From positions 1-29,408 of IMG/VR virus record IMGVR_UViG_3300036671_000194: a DNA stretch of 29,408 nt; one strand, written 5' to 3'. The position numbers were made by a program, and so were the translations under genes. Within the stretch, counting starts at the first letter, position 1. The number at the start of each line of letters is the position of its first letter. Below are positions 16,701-29,100 of this stretch, in pieces. The notes beneath the pieces were generated by a model that did no database searches, was not told the origin of the DNA, and saw only the letters and a program-made list of their open reading frames with translations. Source of the stretch: a virus.

Positions 16701-17176
16701 GTTTAAGAATTTCTTTTGGAACCAATTTATCTAGTATTAAATCGTTAAGCGATGAAATAATTTATCATTCAGTTAAGTACAAAGTGTTATTTGGTAGCAA
16801 GGCAGATGAAAAACTTCAAGCAACATTTAAGGTTGTTAAAAATCCAGGTAGAACTGTCAATGACAATGATTTAAAAGTTAGAGTTATTGGAGCAATTAAT
16901 AATTTCTTTGATATAAAAAACTGGGATTTTGGAGATAGATTTTACATGAGCGAAATGACAACTTATATTCTAAATACAGTTGCTCCGGACCTAGCAAATA
17001 TTGTTATTGTTCCTAGACAATTCTCGCAGGTATTTGGTAGTTTGTTTGAAATTCAAAGTAGATCAGACGAAATTTTAGTTAGCGGAGCAACAGTAGACGA
17101 TGTTGAAATAGTTACGGCTATCACAGCAGCAGAAATTGGAACAAGTATTAATAATGTAGTTACATCAACATTTTAA
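13769..17176 (+). CDS. 6: gp6-like baseplate wedge protein (1135 aa)
   Basis: This is the main wedge subunit of the baseplate inner ring (gpJ-like family). The N-terminal part is typical: DWTRIYQTFRSADFKSYDF, YLRENYPEDFNDYIESSEY and ASRENFIELAETKESVLRIA (residues 15-110). The J-like domain follows, with TEDYN-like MITAEDYNLAPL near 430-445. The closing motif at about 1025-1090 (INNFFDIKNWDFGDRFYMSE, then IVIVPRQFSQVFGSLFEIQ) is also typical. At 1135 aa it is much longer than T4 gp6 (660 aa). The extra mid-region carries an EF-hand-like loop (816-827, DSNNNGVIDNPD). AGGAA lies just before the ATG. Confidence 0.93.
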   Translation: MTTTSRQNNLILNQDWTRIYQTFRSADFKSYDFENLRRVIITYLRENYPEDFNDYIESSEYMALIDAIAFLGQSLSFRIDLASRENFIELAETKESVLRIARMLSYNAKRNIAATGLLKFTSISTTDTILDSNGKNLAQQTISWNDPTNTNWLEQFILVLNSAMSDNTEFGRSQGSATIQGIPTEQYRFRTTTTDVPLYAFTKTVASRGMPFEIVSTAFANSENIYEEPPVPGNQLGFVYKNNGAGPGNANTGFFLLFSQGTLELADFSVDVPTTNEKIAVDASNINNDDVWLFSLTSTGSQLSEWTKVSSLVGNNIAYNSVNQNIRDIYAINTKENDNIDLVFADGVYGNLPQGAFRVYYRTGNGLSYTVYPGDMRGINISINYVNSTGVAHTLTVGLALQSTVANSAASEDIDSIRTNAPAVYYTQNRMITAEDYNLAPLSSSQNLIKIKAINRTSSGISRNYDIIDASGKYSSVNIFCDDGYLFKETGENTLSFKFNSRIDIINFINNTVEPQFTNDEVYNFYFTNFDKILFTDVDTEWVSVTTTTPTGYFKNRVDSSLLKVSNYSTGSLKYFYVGALIKFVPPAGFAFKDSKLVVVDATDPAQTDRLWTEAVQIVGDGTNAGRGVLTSGLGPITLSDQVPTGAIATRIVPRFVNNLPISLQTEIVNQAFQNLNFGLRYNMLTSSWNIVTSSNLNLAGNFSLGKEGDTTNTNADASWSVAFVKEADSYTIRVRKLMYVFGSVNQNRFYLDTNEESYNDSVGAVIQDQVKVLGINTGSNSITELKQDIPFTLIDTIKFDDGYESTNEIKLTFYDSNNNGVIDNPDSFEQIVGIDQQLNYLFFKETTDQYGSTFFELLDNSNNFILIREKESLVDFTDTVTYPADQLIYFYDVDVDVVKKVNRTTNTLDLITNYKANIGRRNLKFQYTHNASENRRIDPSSSNIIDLYMLTRSYNDDYRLYLSGAILTEPVAPDSDSLRISFGTNLSSIKSLSDEIIYHSVKYKVLFGSKADEKLQATFKVVKNPGRTVNDNDLKVRVIGAINNFFDIKNWDFGDRFYMSEMTTYILNTVAPDLANIVIVPRQFSQVFGSLFEIQSRSDEILVSGATVDDVEIVTAITAAEIGTSINNVVTSTF
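16214..16249 (+). other. EF-hand-like calcium-loop motif within gene 6
   Basis: Residues 816-827 read DSNNNGVIDNPD, with acidic or Asn ligands at positions 1, 3, 5, 9 and 12, Gly at 6 and Ile at 8. This fits the EF-hand or dockerin loop pattern. It lies in the part of the protein that has no T4 counterpart by length. Confidence 0.5.
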
Positions 17177-17181
17177 AGAAC

Positions 17182-20100
17182 ATGGCAAACAAATTTTATC
17201 CCAATAGCGGCGTACCAATTAGAAGAACAGTTGATCTTCTACCAGTCATTTTTCAAACAAGTGCCAATGATAAATTTTTATCAGGCGTACTAGATCCACT
17301 GGTTCAACCAGGCGTGTTAGACAAAGTAGTTGGGTATGCAGGTCGCAAATACGACAAGACATACATTGGATCAGATGTTTATGTAGATGCAGACAACACA
17401 TTAAGAAGTAGATATCAATTAGAGCCTGGTGTTGTTTATAAAAACAATAATACTGTAGAAAATTTTTACGACTATATTGATTTTAAAAATCAATTAAAGT
17501 TCTTCGGAAATACAGACGAACGCGACGACAATATTACAGGACAGCAGCACTATACATTGAATCCCCCAGTTGACTGGGACAAATTTATTAACTATAGAGA
17601 ATACTACTGGGAACCAAATGGTCCACGCAGTATTGCAATCGCCGGACAATCTGCCAGCATCACCAGCACCTACAAGGTGGTATTAGGAACAACTAGAAAT
17701 TCTTTTGTATTCACTCCGGATTCTTATACAAATAACCCTACAATCACATTGTACAGAGGACAAACATACAAATTTAGAATCAATGCACCAGGTCAGGGAT
17801 TTTCAATTAGAACAAACTACGATACTGGATCTTTGATATTTGAACCAGTTAGAGCATATAGAGCTGGTGAGTTGGCTGTGTTTGACAACAAGTTATGGAG
17901 AGCCAACGTAGATGTTTCGCCGCTTGATGGAAGTTCAATTACTATTGATAGTCAAGACTGGAGTTATGTTGAACCAGCATCTGCTGGTACAGCACTAGAA
18001 TACCCAAAAGGAATAACCAACAACGGAACTGAAAACGGAGTATTGACATTTGATATTCCTTATGATGCACCGGATGTACTTTATTATCAAAGTTTAATTA
18101 CTCCTGATATGTTTGGTAGATTCTTAATATCAAACATTGAAAACAATACAAGTATCAATGTCGAACAAGAAATTGTAGGAAAATCTACATATACATCCAG
18201 TAACGGGGTAGTTCTATCCAACGGAATGGTTCTCGAATTTAGAGGAACAGTACTGCCTTCTAAATATGCCACAGACACCTGGCTAGTTGAAGGAGTTGGA
18301 GAAGCTATTACTCTTACCCGATTTGCTGATTTAATAGTTCCAGTGTTGACAACAGAAGTGCCCGAGGTGCTGTTCGACAATGAAGGATTTGATACTCAAC
18401 CATTTGACGATGCTACTGCATATCCAACTTTTAAAGATTACATAACTATCAAACGAGACAGCGTGGATTCTAATCCATGGAGTCGTTACAATCGTTGGTT
18501 TCACCGAAGTGTATTAGAACAGGCATACTCTTTAAGAGGAGTAGATTTTCCAGCGACCGAATCTCTAAGAGCCAAACGACCAATTATTGAATTTAATTCA
18601 AATCTACAGCTATTCAATCATGGTGCTGTAGCAAAACCCACAGTTGATTATATAGATACTTTTACCACTGACATCTTTAGTAATATAGAAGGCAGTGCTG
18701 GCTACAATATTGATGGAGAGTTCTTGTTCGAAGGAGCAAGAGTATTATTTGTTGCAGACACCGACAACCTTGCAAATAATAAAATTTATCAAGTTTCATT
18801 TGTAACATTTAAAAATTCACGTCAACTACATCTTATAGAAACTGCTGACACATTGTCAACAGTTGGAGAATGTGTGTTGGTGCAACGAGGAACAGTCAAT
18901 GGCGGTAAAATGTTCCACTACAACGGAACCAGCTGGGTAGAGAGTCAGGCCAAGACTGATGTAAATCAGCCACCATTATTTGATGCATACGATTCTAATG
19001 GAGTGAGTTTTGCAGATCCTGTAAATTATGCCTCCAGCACATTTAGTGGAAGTAAAATATTAAGTTACAAATTAGGAACCAGCGTAGTTGATAAAGAATT
19101 AGGATTCAGTATTGATTATCTTAATATTAACAATATTGGCGACATACAATTTAGCTGGGCATGGGACACTGAATCTTTTAATTATAATTTAACAAGATTT
19201 ATTCAAACTAAAAATCTTTCTACAGGATTTTATAAATTCAACAATATTGCTCAGACAGAATACAGCAATGGATGGATAGAATTTAGCAATGAATTTGTTC
19301 AGCCTATAATTGATAGTCAGGTGGTACGTACTGCATCTAATACGTTGACATTTAACACAGTTATCTGGCAAAATATCACTGTAGATCCAATTATTAATTT
19401 CTACGTCAACGGAAACAAGTATACCGGAACCTGGACTAGAAATCTGGGTACATTTACGTTTAGTACAGAGTTTTTGGTCAACGATGCAGTTTCAATAAAA
19501 CTAGTTGGAGACATAATTCCTGAACAAGGATATTACGAAATTCCTGTAGGGCTAGAAAAGAATCCGCTTAATAGTTCCTTACAGTTGTTTACTCTTGGAC
19601 AAGCAATTGATCACTTATCAACTGCTTTAGAATTCAATACAGACATTGCAGGAATAGTGCCAGGAAATTCCAACCTACGCGACCTTTCATCATATCAACA
19701 ATACAGTAAACGTTTTTTAAAACATTCAGGATTAACTCCTATTACTATGATGACATTGTGTGATAAAACACACAACGTTATTAAATCAATTCAATATGCT
19801 AGAAAATCCTACACTGATTTTAAAAATAATTTCCTGGCACGAGCATTAGATATTGATTTCAATGAAAATACTGCAAACTTTGTTGATGATATCATCAACA
19901 GCCTGACCAAAACTAAAACAATAGATAGTTCATTTGCTGTATCAGACATGATTGGAGCAGGCGCATATACTTCAATTAACTATACCGTCGAAGACACTGG
20001 AATTGTTACATATGCATTATCAGAGAAATTTGATCTCATAACGCCAAGTACACGAGCAGTGTATGTATATGTCAATGAAAATCAATTACTCAATGTAGTT

Positions 20101-23100
20101 GATTACACATTTAATTCTACATTTGGCTTTGTTCAACTATTGATAACGTTGGCAGAAGGTGACCGGGTTGAAATTAGGGAATACATCTCAACTTCAACAA
20201 ACTATATTCCTCCTACACCAACGTCAATGGGCTTGTATAAAAAATATACTCCTACTAAATTTATAGACGACACTTATACTGAACCTAGAGAAGTAATTCA
20301 AGGACACGATGGTAGCATTAGTGCAACATTTGGTGATGTGCGAGATGACTTGTTATTAGAATTAGAATATAGAATTTATAACAATATTAAACAAGAATAC
20401 GATGAAAATATTTTTAACATTGATGATATTGTTGGCGGATATAACGGCGTAGGTATTTACGAAAAATCTCAGCTTGATGCTATTGTAAATCAAGAATTTT
20501 TAAAGTGGATTCAAAATACCAACATCAACTACACGTTAAACACCTACTTTGATAGCCAAGATAGTTTTACATATACCTATTCCAGAATGGCAGATCCAAC
20601 CAAAACAGTTAGCCTGCTAGGATATTGGAGAGGTGTATATCAGTCATTTTACGACACTGATCGGCCACATCGTTGCCCTTGGGAAATGTTAGGTTTTAGT
20701 CAGAAACCTACCTGGTGGGAAAACCAGTATGGTGCTGCTCCTTACACCAGCGGCAATTTAATTTTGTGGGAAGATCTATCAAACGGCATCATTCGTCAAG
20801 GCAACAGAGCTGGAACGTATGCTCGTTACAAAAGACCAACATTGTTGAGTCATATCCCAGTTGACAACGATGGCATACTATTGAGCCCGTTAGATTCTGG
20901 ATTAGCACAAAACTTTTCTTTGATTAACAATCAAGGACCTTTTAGATTTGGTGATATTGGACCTGCAGAATATGCCTGGAGGGCCAGCTCGGAATGGCCG
21001 TTTGCTGTAACTCTAGCCATGTGCTTGCTAAAACCTTTTGAATTTATCTCTGACAGTTTTGATAGATCAAGAGTATCAAAAAATTTATTAGACCAAACAA
21101 TTCACAGCGACACCGAAACATTTGTCAAGCTGACTGATTTTGTAACGCATAAAGATGATATCTATATTGGTCTTGTAAAATACATTATTGACTACGTTAA
21201 ATCTAAAGGAATTAATCCTGGTACGTTGTGGGATAAAATTTCTAATCTTGATGTTGCCTTGTCATATAGAATGTCTGGATTTGTGGACCAGTCCCAACAA
21301 AGATTTTTGTTAGATAGTAAAAATCCAAATGCAACATCCAGCAGTATATTTGTTCCACAAGAGAACTACGATATTATCTTTAATGTAAGTGCTCCTATTG
21401 CAAGTATTACATACAGTGGTGTTATTTTAGAAAAGACAAGCAGCGGCTGGGTAATTAATGGATATGACGATATAGCTCCATATTTTAATTATTTTCAAGC
21501 CATGCCCAATCAACGAGATCCATTGATCTCAGTGGGCGGAGTGAGCGAAAACTTTCTTGACTGGACAGATAACAAACTATACAACAACGGAACATTGGTT
21601 AGAAATGGAAACATTTTTTACAGAGCATTAAAAACACATACCAGTAGCGAATTATTCGATACAACATTGTGGCAAAAGTTGCCAGGCGTTCCTCAGGTAG
21701 GGGCAGTTGAAGCATTTAGAAGAAAAACATTCAACACCATATCTACAAAACAGTTGAGTTATGGCACCCAGTTTACAAATATTCAACAGGTTGTAGATTT
21801 CTTACTAGGGTATGAAGCATACTTAAACAGTGTTGGATTTAAGTTTGACAACTATGATTCAGAAAACAAAGTGTCTCAAGACTGGCTAAGTTCTTCTAAA
21901 GAATTCATGTTCTGGACCAAGCATAACTGGCAAGTTGGAGCATTAATCTCTATCAGTCCGTCAGCACAAAAAGTTAACATCACTGTGCCAGTTGGAGTTG
22001 CTGACAGCATATTAGATGGATTCTATAACTATCAAGTCCTCACAGGTGATGGCAAGCCGTTACCGCCGCAGTTCATTGATGTGAACAGAAGTTTTCAAAA
22101 CATCACGGTTACTACCACAAACACGACCGATGGCATTTATTACTTAAAACTATATTACGTATTAAAAGAACATGTAACTATTTTTGATGATCGTACGGTG
22201 TTCAACGACATTGTCTACGATAAGACTACAGGATATCGTCAAGGCCGTATCAAGGTACAAGGGTTTCGAACAACTGATTGGGACGGTGATTATACCAGCC
22301 CTGGATTCTTGTTTGACAATGTTAATATCCAAGCATGGTTACCGTACACTGATTATAAGTTAGGTGACATTGTGGTCTACAGAAGTTATAACTGGACCAG
22401 TTTACAAAATCAACTAGGCGAAGCTACTTTTGACGAAACATACTGGACTAGATTAGACACTACACCTACTAAACAATTGGTTGCCAACTTTGATTATAAA
22501 ATTAATGGATTTGCAGATTACTTCGAAGTAACTTCAGAAGGTCTAGACAAGAGCAACAGAGATCTAGCACGACACACAATTGGTTACCAAACACGAACTT
22601 ATTTGCAGAATCTGTCAGCAGATCCTGTGACACAATTTCAATTGTATCAAGGATTCATAAGAGAAAAAGGAACAGCCAATGCTATTACTAAAATTTTTAG
22701 TAAACTGAGTCGCTCTGGGGCAGACAGCATTGTACTCAATGAAGAATGGGCATTCTTGGTAGGACGTCTAGGCGGCACAGACGAAATTACCGAAATTGAA
22801 ATACAATTAGAAAAAAATAAATTTCAATTAAATCCTCAACCGTTTTTAGTACAGTCAACAGTGTCTAATAATATTACGGATCAAAATTACAGAGTAACAC
22901 AGACAGACTTTACTATTTCTGCTATTCCGTACTCTACTAATATTAATTTCATGTCGACAGCAGCAGAACCTATGATGACAGCAGGTTATGTTTCAATTAA
23001 TGACTTCGACCATGTTCTTTCAAACAGAACAGAACTAGTAACACTTGACATTGCTACAGTAAATGAAAATGATCATATCTGGATAATATCAGATAAAGAT

Positions 23101-26100
23101 TCATGGACAGTATTGAGAGTCAACGAATCACCACTTTTATATATTATTGCAGCCGAAAGTCAAAGCGACACCACAGTAACAATCACGTTGAATAGACCTC
23201 ATGATCTAACAGTTGGTGAATATGTTGGAATTAGAGAGTTACAAGATCTAACTGGATTCTATCCAATTATAGGTGTTACAAACAACACAATCACTATCAG
23301 CGATACAGGTCCGTTGGCAGAAGTTACAATTGATACTGCCTTTACAATCAATCTACAATTATTAGTTGAGGCAAGATTTTCTTCTTACGATGCAGTAGAT
23401 CCAGCAGTAAATGCAGTATTAAAAAACAAAGCCAGATTGTTTATTGACAAAAATGGTAGTGACTTATGGGAAGTAGTTGAAAAAAATAATGTGTATTCGC
23501 CTAAGTTAATTTCTGAATATGGAACTACAACTCCACTTAATGCAGGAAAACGAGTAGTATACGACAACACTCATAAACAAATTATTACAAGTATTCCTGG
23601 TTCCGGAATCATCAATGTGTATGTAGAAACTGACACTGGACTACAAATAAAACAAATTATTTCTCCTCCAGTGGGAACTTTTAATATTTCTGTGGGATCG
23701 TTTGGAAATGCCATGACAATTTCTCCAGATGGCAAATATTTAATTGTTGGAATTCCGCAAGCAAGTGGAGTACCTTGTAACTATCAAGGCGAATGGGGAC
23801 CAGATGCCCGTTACCTTCAAGATGACGTTGTATTGTACGAAGGCAGATTATGGAAAGCATTAAGCAGTAACGATAGCGATGGCAGTACTACTGCAACAGT
23901 CAATACAGACGATTGGGAATTGGCAACTAGTATTCCAGTTACTTCTTCAGGAAGCAATACTGGATTACTGAATCAAGGTATGATTGCTATCTACACATAC
24001 ATCGATGGCCGTTATACCAATACCGCAGCATTTGCCAGTCCTCGTCCTGCAGACTTAGAAAAGTTTGGTTCTGAAATCACTGCTGGATTTGATGGAACAA
24101 ATTATTATCTTGCCGTTAGTGCTGTTGGTTCTCAAAATGGTTCTGGCAGAGTTTACTTGTTTAAAAATAGTGGCGCAGCCTGGGCTCATATGGAAAATCC
24201 TCAATATAGAGGATTATACAACTTTGCTGAAAATTATTATGCAGGCGATATTGTATGGCAAGCAGCAGTGGATCCAATTGCAGAAGCAGTAAAAGGAAAC
24301 CTGTGGCAAGCAACAGTCGATCAGTTCGGCGATGGCAGCACACTGACATTAGATTCAATGAACTGGTCAAAGGTTAGTGAAATTTCTACTAACTGTTCGC
24401 TACCAACCAATATTGCATTAGAGGACGATAGCTCTACACTGGCATTCGGAATAACAGGATTATTATCTGCTAACCAACTAGCAGAAATAATCAAGCAAGA
24501 AGATCACTTTGGATTCAGCATGGCAATGAGTCACGATGCGGCCATCCTTGTGGTAGGAGCACCAGATAGTGATGGTCAATATTTTGCAAATTACAGAGGT
24601 GTATGGAGAACCGATACCGAATATGTAGAAGGCGAAGTAGTAAAATACTCAGATCCAGCGACAGCTGATTCCTATCAATACTACAAGTTAGGAGACCCTG
24701 GCCTGTCTCCTGATTCTACATATAGAAGCTTAAACGAAGATCCATCGGACAGCGCTGTTTGGCAAGTTGTAGGAGATAGCACAACCACACCGTCTGGCAA
24801 AATCTTTGTTTATAAAAAAACAAGTTATGACCTATATCAATTGACACAAATGATCAACGCTGGATCTATTTCGTCATTTACTGATATAGATTCTGGCCTG
24901 GTAGTTGGCACAGGCGACCAGTTTGGATTTGCAATGGATATCGATTCCTCTGGAACAACATTGGTTGTTTCAAGTCCACGATCTGATTTTAATTATCAAA
25001 CTCAAGGTTCTGTGTATTTGATGACATTGGATTCTGCCACAACAGAATTTAGAGTGCAACAAAAATTAGAAAGTTTTGAACGTTACCCAGGTGAATATTT
25101 TGGGTATGGAGTATCTATAAGTCCAGACGGTGCAAAAGTAGCTGTAGGTGCAAGAAACGCATACAATAACTATCCTGTAAATTTTGACATAATCAACGGC
25201 ACAACATTTGATCAGAATAGAACTTCGTTCTACATTGATCAAGGATACACCGGAGGCGTATACATATTTGACAAAAAAGATCAGGTATTTTTCTTGACTG
25301 AAAAATTAGAAGATTTTTTTGCACCAAACGAAGGATTTGGTTCCAGTGTTGATTGTGTAGGATCAACAGTTGTGGTGGGATCTCCATATTACAGAATACC
25401 TCAGAGCAATCAGGATGGAGTTGTTACCTACCCAGGCACGTTTGTGGGTAATGTACGATTGTTTAAGAAAGATGAAAATGTTGATTCTTGGGCAGTAACT
25501 TCCCAGCAACAAGCTGTTGTTGACTTGAGAAAAATTAAAAGCATTGAATTATATGACAATGTTAACAATGTTAAAATTCAAGATATTGACTATGTAGATC
25601 CTGCAAAAGGAAAAATTCTCAACATTGCAGAACAAGAAATTAAATTTAAAACAGCATACGATCCTGCAGTTTATACAATTGGAACAGAGGTCTCAGTAGT
25701 TGATCCTGTAATCAACTGGATGGAGAAAAATGTAGGACAACTATGGTGGAATATTGGAACAGCCAAATGGCTGTATGCCGAGCAAGGAGAGTTAGCATAC
25801 AGAGTAGGCAACTGGAACCAACTGACTCAGGGTGGATCTGTTGATGTCTACGAATGGGTCGAAACTGCTCTATTGCCTAGCGAATGGGCTTCAATAGCAG
25901 ATACAAATGCAGGATCAGTGCAAGGAATTTCAGGACAACCATTATATCCTAATGATGACACCTACAGTATCAAACAACTGTTCAGCACAACTACAGGAAC
26001 AGTAAATCAAACTCTTTACTATTACTGGGTCAAAGGCAAAGCAGTAACACCAGATAACATGCCAGGCAGAAATAGATCAGCTTCAGAGATTACAAACTTG

Positions 26101-29100
26101 ATTTCGTCACCTGCTGGCACAGGTACAGCATTTATAGCATTAATTGATGCTGATAAATTTTTAACTTATAATTTTGATTCTGTTATTGGTTCTGACACTG
26201 CTTTATTAAATTTCAAATACAAAGATAATATACAACGTTCTATACCAATTCATAGCGAATATCAGCTATTGTCTGAAGGTGTTGCAACAAGTCTTCCTAC
26301 TGCAAAACTAGAAAATAAATGGATAGATAGTTTGATAGGATACGATGCGGTTGGTAATAGAGTGCCAGACAGCAATCTCTCTGCCAAACAAAAGTACGGA
26401 GTATCATACAGACCACGTCAAAGCATGTTCGTTGATAGAACAGCAGCTCTTAAAATTGCAATTAACAATATTAATTCTGTGCTACTACAACGCCCGTTTG
26501 CTTCAGGTATTAATTTTTCAAATTTAAATTCAGTAGATGTTGCACCTGCCACGGTACTAAACTTATACGATGCTACAGTAAACACTGAAATAGATCTACA
26601 AAATGTAGGTGTAGTTAGAACAAAAAGAGCCATTCTATCTGCTAATCTAGTAAATGGTCAATTAGATACCATTGATATTATTGATCCTGGATTTGGATAC
26701 AAAGTGACTCCGCTAGTGATTATTTCTGGCGATGGATCAGGAGCAAGTGCAACAGTTGTACTGGACAATCAAGGCAGAATAATTTCTGTTACAGTTACTT
26801 CTAGAGGTAAAAAATACAGCACCGTATCTGCAACAATTAGATATTTTGCGGTGTTGGTTCAAAATGATTCTACTATTGATAACTTTTGGAGCATATATTC
26901 GTGGGATGATATTCGAAGAGTGTTCTTTAGAAGTCAGACACAGGCCTTTGACACAACTCGTTATTGGAGTTATGCTGATTGGTGGGAAACTGGATATAGC
27001 AAAAATGTCAGAGTTACTCGAGAACTATTAAGCATTTTTGAAATAGTATTATACACAATACTGCCCGGTGATCTAATAAGAATTAAAGAATTCCAAGATG
27101 GTGGATGGGCAGTGTTTGAAAAGAAATTAAATTCCGTAAAAGTTGAAAATACAGAAGAAACTTTCCTAGATCAATTCACTCAAGTTGGAAGAGAAAATGG
27201 TACTATACAATTTAATGCATCGCTATATGACAACACTATTTTAGGAATAGGATTTGATAATACACAGGCATTTGATGACACTGGATATGACATCGATAAT
27301 TCTATAGAATTAAGAAATATTTTTAAAGCTGTTAAAGAAGATATCTTTACATCCAACAATGGAGATTACTCAGCAGAGTGGAATAAGTTGTTCTTTACAT
27401 CTATGAGATACATTCTGTCTGAGCAAACATATGTGGATTGGATGTTCAAGACCAGTTTTGTAAATGCCATTCATAATGTTGGAACATTAGAAAACCCACC
27501 AAACTATAGAAATGATAATTTATCAAATTATCAAGATTACATCAACGAAGTTAAACCGTATAGAACAACAGTTAGAGAATATGTAAGTCGTTACCAATCA
27601 CTTGAATTATCAGGTTCTGCATTGTCAGACTTTGATTTGCCTGCAACTTTTTCTGTAGCCGATGGAAAAGTTGTTCCAGTTACTATAGGTCGTAGTGAGT
27701 TAGATATATATCCATGGAAGTGGTGGACTGATAACAACAGTTACTCTGTGGTAGAAATTGTAGTATACGAACCAGGTTCTCAATACACATCTCCGCCAAC
27801 AGTGTTGATTACTGGTAATGGAACCGGCGCCACCGCTCAAGCATACATCTCTAATGGTCGAGTTTCTGGGGTAGTAGTTCTAACTGGCGGTACCGGATAT
27901 ACTGTTGCGCCTACAATTTCTTTAGTAGGTAGTAACCCTGCTGGAGCAGTAATAGCCAAAGCTGTTGCAGTACTAGGAAACACATTAGTAAGAACGTTTA
28001 ATGTAGGTGTTAAATTTGACAGGATTACATCAACTGGAATTTATACTGCATACTCACAGTTAGAAACATTTACTGCATCTGGATTAACAGCAGTATTTGA
28101 ATTGTCATATGCTCCAACAAGAGATAAAACTACTTTTTCAATAACAAAAAATGATCAATTGGTATTGAATAGTGATTACACATTAACATTATATTACTCA
28201 AACACAGATAGTTATTCGTTACTAAGAGGTAAAATTATATTCAATACAGCTCCTGCGGCTGGTGATGTAATTATTGTAAATTATGATAAAAACATAGAAT
28301 TATTTGATGCAGTAAATCGTATTGAACAAAAATATAATCCAACAGCTGGAATGGCTGGCAAAGAGTTAAATCAGTTAATGACAGGTATTGACTTTGGCGG
28401 AGTACAAATACAAGGCACAACATTTGATGTTACTGGCGGCTGGGACGCCTTGCCATGGTTTACAGACAACTGGGACAGTGTGGAAGCAAGTTCTGATTAC
28501 TATAATGTGTGTGACGGAAGCACAACAGATGTAACATTGCCATATATCCCTGCCAACGGCCAAGAAATAAACATCTATATCAAACGAGCAGGCAAAACTA
28601 CATCTACAAGAATAGATGATCCTAATTACACCGATGCGTGGGATTCTGCATCAATAATAAATCCTGCTGCTCAGATGCCAACCTTTGTAGGTGATGGAAC
28701 ATTACGTGATGTGGAAATTGGTCGATATATTCAAACCAATGCAGGCGATATTTTAATATTCCGCCCGATAGAAAGTGACGGCTCGGTTACTATTACTGAC
28801 GAACAATTGTTAGATACCAGTATAAGTGGCGGCACGTTGTCAGCAATTGATAGTGCGTATATTACTGCTTCAGGAACAACCGCAGAAGAAATTACTATCA
28901 ATGGCGGAAGTTTTATTAGTCCTGAGCAAGTTCCTGCTCCTGAAGAAAATATCCCAGGTCAGGTACTAGATAGCGTGTCTATCAAAGTATACAACAACAC
29001 AGTATCTGGTGCAGCCACATTGCAATCTAAGATTACTGAAGGTAATGACATCAATACAGTGTACGCTATAGGACAAACTGTGTTAAAAAATAATTCAGTA

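Noticed and set aside
24065-24292. Small plus-strand frames inside the giant gene (also at 26345 and 26846)
   Set aside because: Out-of-frame to a continuous coding sequence, with no ribosome site and biased composition typical of shadows.
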